From positions 1-5,879 of the forward strand of contig JAGOEF010000110.1 of the NCBI GenBank assembly GCA_017997855.1: 5,879 bases of DNA, written 5' to 3'. Of the stretch, positions 1 to 4,700 are shown in pieces. Both the position numbers and the translations under genes were made by a program. Within the stretch, counting starts at the first letter, position 1. Each line of letters starts with the position of its first letter. This DNA comes from Bacteroidales bacterium. GTDB taxonomy: Bacteria; Bacteroidota; Bacteroidia; Bacteroidales; ML635J-15. Below the pieces are notes generated by a model, which ran no database searches, was not told the DNA's origin, and saw nothing but the letters and a program-made list of their open reading frames with translations.

Positions 1-1
1 C

Positions 2-160
2 TTTGGAATACGATTTAATCTTGATCTTCCGGGTTACGGTGACTTTACATCTAATATTTCAGTAAAAGATTCAAGCAAGGCAATTCATTGGACTCTGTTA
101 TCGTTACCGCTTTATTTGACCTCAGAACTCAACAGGATTTTAGATATATATGAGAAATAA
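2..160 (+). CDS. 3' end of an unidentified protein (partial, runs in from the left edge)
   Basis: An open frame enters from the left edge and ends at TAA (158-160), giving the last 52 residues of a protein that starts outside the window. The visible part begins FGIRFNLDLPGYGDF and ends LNRILDIYEK. It has no transmembrane segment, and I recognise no family motif. The mixed hydrophobic/charged composition, with an amphipathic tail LTSELNRILDIYEK, looks like the folded C-terminus of a soluble protein. The other plus-strand frame read from base 1 stops at once, so this frame is the only plausible plus-strand reading. A repeat copy begins 10 bases after the stop. Function is unknown; the evidence is only an uninterrupted frame with natural-looking composition. 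Confidence 0.5.
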   Translation, partial: FGIRFNLDLPGYGDFTSNISVKDSSKAIHWTLLSLPLYLTSELNRILDIYEK

Positions 161-170
161 TTCATTTCAA

Positions 171-262
171 CCCCATTTGAGTTACAGGGGACTTGGATTT
201 AGCTGAATTTTATTTCGATTTAAGTAGCACCGAGTCCCGTGCCGGTGACTCGGAGCGGGAGG
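171..262 (+). repeat. Structured intergenic repeat, copy 1
   Basis: First and most diverged of three same-direction copies. The outer hairpin is reduced to CCCC (171-174) with GGGG (187-190). It is followed by GGACTTGG (189-196), CCGAGTCC (230-237) and GACTCGG (247-253), then AGCGGGAGG (254-262). The middle arm can pair with the left arm (one G-T wobble) or perfectly with the right arm over 7 bp. The end, from CCGAGTCCCG to GCGGGAGGTG, is nearly identical to copy 2. It lies 10 bases after the stop of the partial plus-strand gene. There is no T-run after it, so it is not a standard terminator. Confidence 0.75.
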
Positions 263-317
263 TGCATAGTTTCCTATTTAAAAAGTGTTTTAAAAGAAAA
301 TCCTGTTAGTGTAACAA

Positions 318-406
318 CCTCCTCTCCATCCGGTTCACTTGGAGAGGACTCGGATGCAGCTGAATTACATTTTCCGAGTCCCGTTCCGGTGACTCGGAGC
401 GGGAGG
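318..406 (+). repeat. Structured intergenic repeat, copy 2 (best-formed copy)
   Basis: The most regular copy. CCTCTCCA (321-328) pairs with TGGAGAGG (340-347), an 8-bp hairpin with an 11-base loop. GGACTCGGA (346-354) is perfectly complementary to TCCGAGTCC (373-381), and the latter is also complementary over 7 bp to GACTCGG (391-397). CCTCC at 318-322 can pair with GGAGG at 402-406 and close the whole element. It shares long near-identical blocks with copy 3 on its left side and with copy 1 on its right side. It contains no open frame of note, so any function would be as structured DNA or RNA. Confidence 0.8.
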
Positions 407-513
407 TGAAAAGACAAGATGGGCTGATGAAATATTTATAATCAAAAGGTGTACTAAGTGATGAAAAATTTATTGAAACAATTGCAAGTGTTTTAAATTA
501 CGTTCATATTTAA
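406..513 (+). pseudogene. Possible decayed coding remnant with an in-frame stop
   Basis: Reading from GTG at 406, the frame gives VKRQDGLMKYL, then TAA at 439-441, then 23 further residues beginning SKGVLSDEKFIETIAS and ending at TAA 511-513. The part after the stop reads like an ordinary helical protein tail, and a single base change could have made the stop from GAA, CAA or AAA. It starts exactly at the edge of repeat copy 2, so its 5' part may have been lost there. I recognise no family. It is short enough that a chance open frame remains quite possible. Confidence 0.2.
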
Positions 514-518
514 CGTAA
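498..518. terminator. Hairpin between convergent gene ends, possible bidirectional terminator
   Basis: TTACGTT (498-504) and AACGTAA (512-518) form a perfect 7-bp inverted repeat around a 7-base loop, 3 bases beyond the toxin stop codon (522-524) on the minus strand. On that strand it is followed by TTTAAAAC, a weak T-rich tail. The stem is AT-rich, so the terminator role is inferred from position more than strength. Confidence 0.4.
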
Positions 519-521
519 GTA

Positions 522-789
522 TTACCCTGGAAACACTTTGTAAATTTTATCTCTCGACAAAACACGAACAAATTCAACCGTATCGGTATCAAGGTAAATG
601 CCTATTCTGTAATCGCCGGTTCTGATTCTAAAATAGTTTTTGCCCCTTTCATTTTTTAATATTTGGCACTTCTGCAAGCCGGTTGCATTGTTCTACATCT
701 TCGATAATTGCCAAAATTTTATTTAAAACAAGCCGGTTGCCTATTGTATCAATATCGTTTTCAAAGCTTTTACGAAATTTTACTTTCAT
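522..789 (-). pseudogene. RelE/ParE-family toxin, frameshifted (second gene of a toxin-antitoxin pair)
   Basis: Starts at ATG 789-787, overlapping the antitoxin stop as ATGA. The first 46 codons read MKVKFRKSFENDID to VPNIKK, then TGA (651-649). In another frame the missing half follows directly: GKNYFRIRTGDYRIGIYLD, then VRVLSRDKIYKVFPG, stop at 524-522. Together they make a full 88-residue protein, the usual RelE/ParE length. The basic N-terminal strand-helix, the NYFRIRxGDYRIG core and the C-terminal VRVLSRDKIYKVF strand are the family signature. In this superfamily many members are ribosome-dependent mRNA interferases and others act on gyrase; which applies here cannot be told. Removing one A from the A6 run (T6 at 652-657 on the plus strand) restores the frame and gives NIKNERGKNYF. 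The break may be a real inactivating mutation, a sequencing error, or rarely a +1 recoding site at AAA UGA. Confidence 0.85.
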
Positions 790-989
790 GGCTGTTTTTT
801 TAGCTTTTTTACAATGCTAGTTTTTGTTGTGAAAGAGGTCTTTCGGCCCTCGTCAATAGCTTTAATTAATGCCAAATCTTCAAGCTGTTCAGCTTTTAAA
901 TGTTTTACTTTAATCTTAAGTTTTTTTGCTAAACCTAAAAAAATATCAAGGCTTATTTTATCGTCCGGATAAATTATAATTGCTTCCAT
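786..989 (-). CDS. Antitoxin of the adjacent RelE-type toxin, DUF2683-like
   Basis: A 67-residue protein from ATG 989-987, beginning MEAIIIYPDD and ending IVKKLKKQP. A TTG five codons upstream is in frame, but the MEAIIIYP start matches how such antitoxins usually begin. The N-terminal short strand (EAIIIYP) followed by a helix with KKLKIKVKHL, then an ALIKAIDEGRKT segment and a basic tail, resembles the small DUF2683-like proteins paired with RelE/ParE toxins in Bacteroidota. That is recalled similarity, not a search. The stop overlaps the toxin ATG by four bases (ATGA), which indicates translational coupling and a common mRNA. It should bind and neutralise the toxin; the N-terminal half may bind its own promoter, as is usual for such pairs. 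Here the partner is frameshifted, so selection on this gene may be relaxed. Confidence 0.75.
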   Translation of the reverse strand: MEAIIIYPDDKISLDIFLGLAKKLKIKVKHLKAEQLEDLALIKAIDEGRKTSFTTKTSIVKKLKKQP

Positions 990-1001
990 AGTTTTTTTTT
1001 G

Positions 1002-1009
1002 CAAATATA
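1002..1009 (-). promoter_or_regulatory. Candidate -7 promoter box upstream of the antitoxin gene
   Basis: On the minus strand the sequence TATATTTG fits the Bacteroidota -7 consensus TAnnTTTG exactly and ends 12 bases before the ATG at 989. I find no convincing -33 TTG element at the expected distance. If used, the leader would be only several bases long. The pair might instead be transcribed from upstream genes. Confidence 0.35.
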
Positions 1010-1024
1010 GCTAAAAACTTATTA

Positions 1025-1165
1025 CTATGTGGTTTCAGGGTCTCGTGAATTATAATATCTTCTAATAAGCCATGCAATTATGATAATAACCAAAATTACA
1101 AAAAAACCTTTATAACTGGTTCCGGTTATGCCTATTTGGGGAGTACTTACAGAATTTAAGTTCAT
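1025..1165 (-). CDS. Small single-pass membrane protein (46 residues)
   Basis: From ATG 1165-1163 to TAG 1027-1025 the frame encodes 46 residues: a polar N-terminus (MNLNSVSTPQIGITGTSYK), one strongly hydrophobic segment at about residues 20-34 (GFFVILVIIIIAWLI), a positive cluster RRYY, then a polar tail NSRDPETT. This is the pattern of a one-helix inner-membrane peptide; the positive residues after the helix predict a periplasmic N-terminus and cytoplasmic C-terminus. The start codon lies only 2 bases after the stop of the preceding gene (TAG-GC-ATG), indicating translational coupling. No family is recognised. The antitoxin gene follows 35 bases downstream, so all four small genes may share a transcript. 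Coding status rests on the hydrophobic pattern and tight spacing. Confidence 0.55.
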   Translation of the reverse strand: MNLNSVSTPQIGITGTSYKGFFVILVIIIIAWLIRRYYNSRDPETT

Positions 1166-1167
1166 GC

Positions 1168-1380
1168 CTATTGTTTTATGTTTGAATAAAAATGTTTTGC
1201 CATAATCTCAAAAACATCCTCAGGGCAAGTGGGAATCAATGTGTTTTCGGTTCCGTTGTCATTAAATGTAATTGGTTGCCCCTGCATCAATTCACAAAGC
1301 TTTATAAAACTTTCGTTTTTCACATATAAATCTAATTGCTCCCTGGTCTCTTTAGCCTGGACAATTTCGGTTTTTAGCAT
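1168..1380 (-). CDS. Hypothetical protein, apparently truncated at its 5' end by a repeat
   Basis: From ATG 1380 to TAG 1170-1168 the frame gives 70 residues, with an N-terminal charged helix (MLKTEIVQAKETREQLDLYV), a middle FIKLCELMQGQPITFND segment and a C-terminal CPEDVFEIMAKHFYSN. I recognise no family. The frame stays open upstream of the ATG to 1437 and reads SSEAEKKYAELFD immediately before the methionine. That continues the charged, heptad-like helix and looks coding, but no other start exists. It runs into repeat copy 3 at about 1423 and meets TGA at 1440-1438 inside the repeat. The original gene was therefore probably longer, and the present ATG may be internal. The 46-residue membrane protein starts 2 bases after its stop. 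No promoter box was seen upstream, so expression is doubtful. Confidence 0.5.
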   Translation of the reverse strand: MLKTEIVQAKETREQLDLYVKNESFIKLCELMQGQPITFNDNGTENTLIPTCPEDVFEIMAKHFYSNIKQ

Positions 1381-1422
1381 ATCAAAAAGCTCTGCATATT
1401 TTTTCTCAGCCTCCGAGCTTTT

Positions 1423-1506
1423 CCCTCTCCATCCAACTCACTTGGAGAGGACTCGGATGCAGCCGAAGTCGCTCCAAGTCCCGACCCGGTAACTCGGAAC
1501 GGGAGG
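1423..1506 (+). repeat. Structured intergenic repeat, copy 3, at the 5' edge of a broken gene
   Basis: CCTCTCCA (1424-1431) pairs with TGGAGAGG (1443-1450). GGACTCGGA (1449-1457) faces TCCAAGTCC (1473-1481) with one A-C mismatch, and AACTCGG (1491-1497) is the weakened right arm, followed by AACGGGAGG (1498-1506). Nearly the whole left half, including TTGGAGAGGACTCGGATGCAG, matches copy 2. Same orientation as the other copies although about 1 kb away. It lies between the tRNA terminator and the truncated minus-strand hypothetical gene, whose open frame enters it and stops there. Confidence 0.78.
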
Positions 1507-1520
1507 ATCGTATTAAATAC

Positions 1521-1552
1521 AAAAACCTGAAAGCATTGAATTTCAGGTTTTT
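1521..1552 (-). terminator. Strong intrinsic terminator after tRNA-Arg
   Basis: AAAAACCTGAAA (1521-1532) and TTTCAGGTTTTT (1541-1552) form a perfect 12-bp inverted repeat with an 8-base loop. Read on the minus strand the right arm ends in five T residues, about 25 bases past the tRNA 3' end. The symmetry makes it usable in both directions. Confidence 0.8.
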
Positions 1553-1576
1553 GCGTTGTTTTGCTGGTTGCGACTG

Positions 1577-1650
1577 CAGTCCGGACAGGATTCGAACCTG
1601 TGACCTACGGCTTAGAAGGCAGTTGCTCTGTCCAACTGAGCTACCGGACC
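1577..1650 (-). tRNA. tRNA-Arg, anticodon TCT
   Basis: The minus strand folds as a complete cloverleaf of 74 bases: acceptor GGTCCGG with CCGGACT (a G-U pair at 1-72), TA, D-arm GCTC/GAGC with loop AGTTGGACA, anticodon loop CTTCTAA, variable loop AGGTC, T-arm ACAGG/CCTGT with TTCGAAT, and discriminator G. The anticodon TCT (1616-1614) reads AGA/AGG, so it carries arginine; CTTCTAA is the usual loop of this isoacceptor. The anticodon stem ACTGC/GCCGT has a U-C mismatch at 29-41 (1621 with 1609). CCA is not encoded (CAG follows) and must be added after transcription. A promoter box precedes it and a strong terminator follows. Confidence 0.95.
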
Positions 1651-1664
1651 GTGTAATACGGCTG

Positions 1665-1672
1665 CAAAAATA
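1665..1672 (-). promoter_or_regulatory. Candidate -7 promoter box for tRNA-Arg
   Basis: TATTTTTG on the minus strand fits TAnnTTTG and ends 14 bases before the mature tRNA 5' end, a suitable distance for a short processed leader. The closest upstream TTG is further away than the usual 19-22 bases, so only the -7 half of the promoter is supported. Confidence 0.4.
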
Positions 1673-1703
1673 AAAATTATTCGCTTATCACCGTATCGCC
1701 AAT

Positions 1704-1728
1704 CAAAAAAAACATCAAATACAATTTG
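1704..1728 (-). terminator. Weak candidate terminator after the synthase-phosphorylase gene
   Basis: Directly after the stop codon on the minus strand, CAAAT-TGT-ATTTG (1728-1716) forms a 5-bp AT-rich stem, followed by ATG and eight T residues (1712-1705). Position and T-run suit termination, but the stem is short, so read-through into the tRNA is plausible. Confidence 0.35.
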
Positions 1729-4700
1729 CTACAACCATTTAACCAGGTTAAAATCGGCTTTGTAGGGAATCATTTCGTGATGCGGAACCACACGCAGCGC
1801 ATAATTAATCGTTCCGGGTTCGTGAAGCCGGGTGCTAATCTCGAAATTGTCAATACCGTTCGATTCGTTAACCCATGCCGCCTCTTCGATATTAATCAGT
1901 TCGCGCCGGCCAAAAAAGTTCTCGGTGATTATCAGCTCTAGCCTGATGTCGCCCGGTTGTATTCCGTTCAGGTTCATGGCTATTTTCATGCGTATTATAT
2001 CGCCGGTTTGGGCCGGATCGCTGTCGGGTTTCGCGGTTTTTATGTCGAGCATTGCCACTTCTTTCCACCGCGACGAAATATATTTTTTCCATTTGTTCAG
2101 TTGTGCAAGCCTGCCATACGAATCAGCGCGAAGCAGACCGGTACGCTCCGCCAGTTTATGGTAAAAGCGCGAATAGTAGTCGTGCATCATGCGTCGTGTG
2201 GTAAACTGCGGTGCAATTTCGGAAATCGATTTTTTAATAAACGACACCCACTGCTCGGGTACGCCCGCCGTGTTGCGTTTGTAGAACATGGGGATTATTT
2301 CGTTTTCGAGGGTGGCATACAGGCTTTCGCTGTCGAGTTCATCCTGAAAATCCTGATTCTGATAGGTTCTTTCTTTAGGAAGGGCCCAGCCGCCGCCTTT
2401 TTTATATCCTTCTACCCACCAGCCATCAAGCACACTGTAGTGCAACACTCCGTTCAGAACAGCCTTCATTCCGCTGGTGCCGCTGGCTTCCAGAGGACGG
2501 GTCGGTGTGTTCAGCCATATATCGACACCCTGAACCAGTTTCTGCGCGAGGCTGATGTCGTAGTTTTCGAGAAATACTATTTTCCCCAGAAATTCGGGTT
2601 GCCGCGACATTTCAACAATGTGCTTAATCAGATCTTGTCCGGCTTTATCGTTGGGATGTGCCTTTCCGGCAAATATAAACTGAACCGGCATGTTGGGGTT
2701 GTTTACAATTTCGGCCAGCCGCTGGGGATTTTTAAACAACAGGTGGGCACGTTTGTAGGTGGCAAAACGTCGGGCAAAAGCAATGGTAAGGGCTTCGGGT
2801 TTCATATTGTCGAGCACCGTAATCATATTTTTCGGATTCTCGAATCGGCTTACCCAATGTTTACGCACCCGCTTGTGCAAATATTCAATAAGCAAACGGC
2901 GCTGGTTTTGCCGTAATTCCCAAATCTCGGCGGGAGCAACCTGCTGCAACTGTTTCCACTGGTCAGAATCCGAGAGCCATGCCTCCACATCCTTACCCAT
3001 GTGCTTCTCATAGAAGTCCTGCCATGCAGGAGCTGTCCACGTTTTGTAGTGAACGCCATTGGTGGCATAGCTCACATGCAGTTCTTCGGGAAGAAATTCG
3101 TGATACAGGTTGTGGAATATTTCGCGGCTCACCTGCCCGTGCAGCAGGCTCACCCCGTTAATTTCCTGCGCGAAGTTGGCCGCCAGATAACTCATCGAGA
3201 ATTTTTTATCGCCGGGAGTTGCTTTTCCGAAATTCATAAATTCTTCCCACGAAATATTGAACCTGCCCGGGTAGTGCGACATATAGGTACGCATCAGGTC
3301 TTCGTCGAACACATCGTGGCCGGCCGGAACCGGTGTGTGTGTGGTAAACAGGGTTGATGCCCTGATGTAGTCGAGCGATTCGCTGAATGTAAGTCCGCGC
3401 TCGTGCATCAGCACACGCAGGCGCTCGAGGCCGATGAATGCAGCGTGACCTTCGTTTACATGATAAATTTCGGGTTGTAACTTCAGCAGTCTGATGAGCC
3501 TGATGCCCCCGATGCCGAGAATCATTTCCTGACGCAGCCGGTTTTCGTTATCGCCGCCATACAACTGATAGCTGATCTGTCGGTCGTCGTCATCGTTTTT
3601 CTCATAGTCGGTATCGAGCAGATACATGTTGATGCGTCCCACCCGAACCCTCCAGATGCGGGCAAAAACCGTACGTCCCGGAAATACCACACTCACTTCG
3701 AGCCAGTTGCCATTGTCGTCCTTAACAGCCGAAATCGGCAGGTTACTAAAACGTTGCGGCAGATATTCCGAAAGTTGTTCTCCGTGCACCGATAGTTTCT
3801 GTCGGAAATAGCCATGCCGGTAGAGTAATCCTACGCCAAACATATCCACATTGCTGTCGCTGGCTTCTTTCATGTAATCGCCGGCCAGTATCCCCAGGCC
3901 CCCCGAGAAAATTTTCAGGTTGTCGTTCAGCCCGTATTCCATGCTGAAATAGGCAATACGTGGCGGCTTGGGATTGGCTGCTGCGGCCATATATTCATCG
4001 AACTCACCGCTGATGGTTTCGTAGGTTTCGATGAATTCCTTATCGTCGAGCAATTCTGCAAAGCGCAATTCCGAAACATCTTTCAACAGGGTAATTGGAT
4101 TGTAACGCCATTTTTCCCACAACACCGGGTCGATATACCGGAACATCTCGAGTGCATTGTTGTTCCACGACCACCAGATGTTCATCATGATGTCGCGAAG
4201 TTTTTCGAAACGCTCAGGCAGGGCGGCGGCTACCTCAATACTTTGCCAGTCGGGTTGGTTAATTTCGGATTTTAATTGAGGAATATATCCGGTTTGTTTC
4301 AGATGGATAAAGCTTTCCTTACGCTCCTCCACCTTACCAAGTGTAATATCGAAGGCCTCGAGATAGTGTTTTACGAGGTTCTGCCACATGGCTATTTTGG
4401 CCGTTTCGAATGCCTGAAGCCGGAGTTCACGGTGTTTTCCGTTTACGATACCGGCAATTTCGTTGATATAGCTTACCAGGGCATCGGTTGCCGGCGAATA
4501 GTTCATGTCGTCGCGTTCCACCACAAAACAGGCCTTGTTTCCCTCGGGATAATATTGCTTAATCCATGCCCCGAATCCGGCCAGACTGGTGGTAACGGTG
4601 GGAACGTAAAACGCAATACTTTCGAGTGGGGTATATCCCCAGGGTTCGTAATACGAGGCAAACACGGTGAGGTCGAGCGCCGGTAATACTTCGTAATAGG

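Larger units (their letters stand above)
161..521. other. Gene-poor stretch holding two repeat copies, a decayed remnant and a hairpin
   Basis: This interval separates the partial plus-strand gene from the minus-strand toxin gene. It holds repeat copies 1 and 2, a 55-base AT-rich spacer between them (263-317) in which I see nothing, a possible degraded coding remnant from 406, and a 7-bp hairpin at 498-518. I find no intact gene on either strand. Confidence 0.7.

Noticed and set aside
171..406. Repeat copies as ordinary intrinsic terminators
   Set aside because: The hairpins are GC-rich but no T-run follows any of them on either strand, and copy 3 already lies behind a separate real terminator.
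649..657. Programmed -1 frameshift at the A6 run in the toxin
   Set aside because: A -1 slip leads into a frame reading MKGAKTILESE and a nearby stop, not into the conserved half; only +1 or loss of one A restores the protein.
1002..1004. TTG start for the antitoxin giving five extra residues
   Set aside because: The ATG at 989 gives the typical MEAIIIYP beginning, and the TTG overlaps the candidate promoter box.
1229..1492. Plus-strand open frame of 87 codons
   Set aside because: It is antisense to the 70-residue minus-strand gene and runs through repeat copy 3; its Ser/Cys-rich translation does not look like a protein.
171..1506. The three repeats as a CRISPR array
   Set aside because: Units are 85-92 bp with internal stems, spacing is irregular (55 bases and about 1 kb), and no cas genes are present.
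1577..1600. tRNA 3' end as a used attachment site with a second copy on the left
   Set aside because: I found no duplicate of the tRNA 3' segment between 1 and 1520; only a 7-base GTCCGGA match near 962, and there is no integrase gene.
1957..2916. Plus-strand open frame of 319 codons
   Set aside because: It lies wholly inside the phosphorylase part of the large minus-strand gene, antisense to conserved catalytic motifs, and its translation is unusually rich in F, H, R and C with no recognisable domain.
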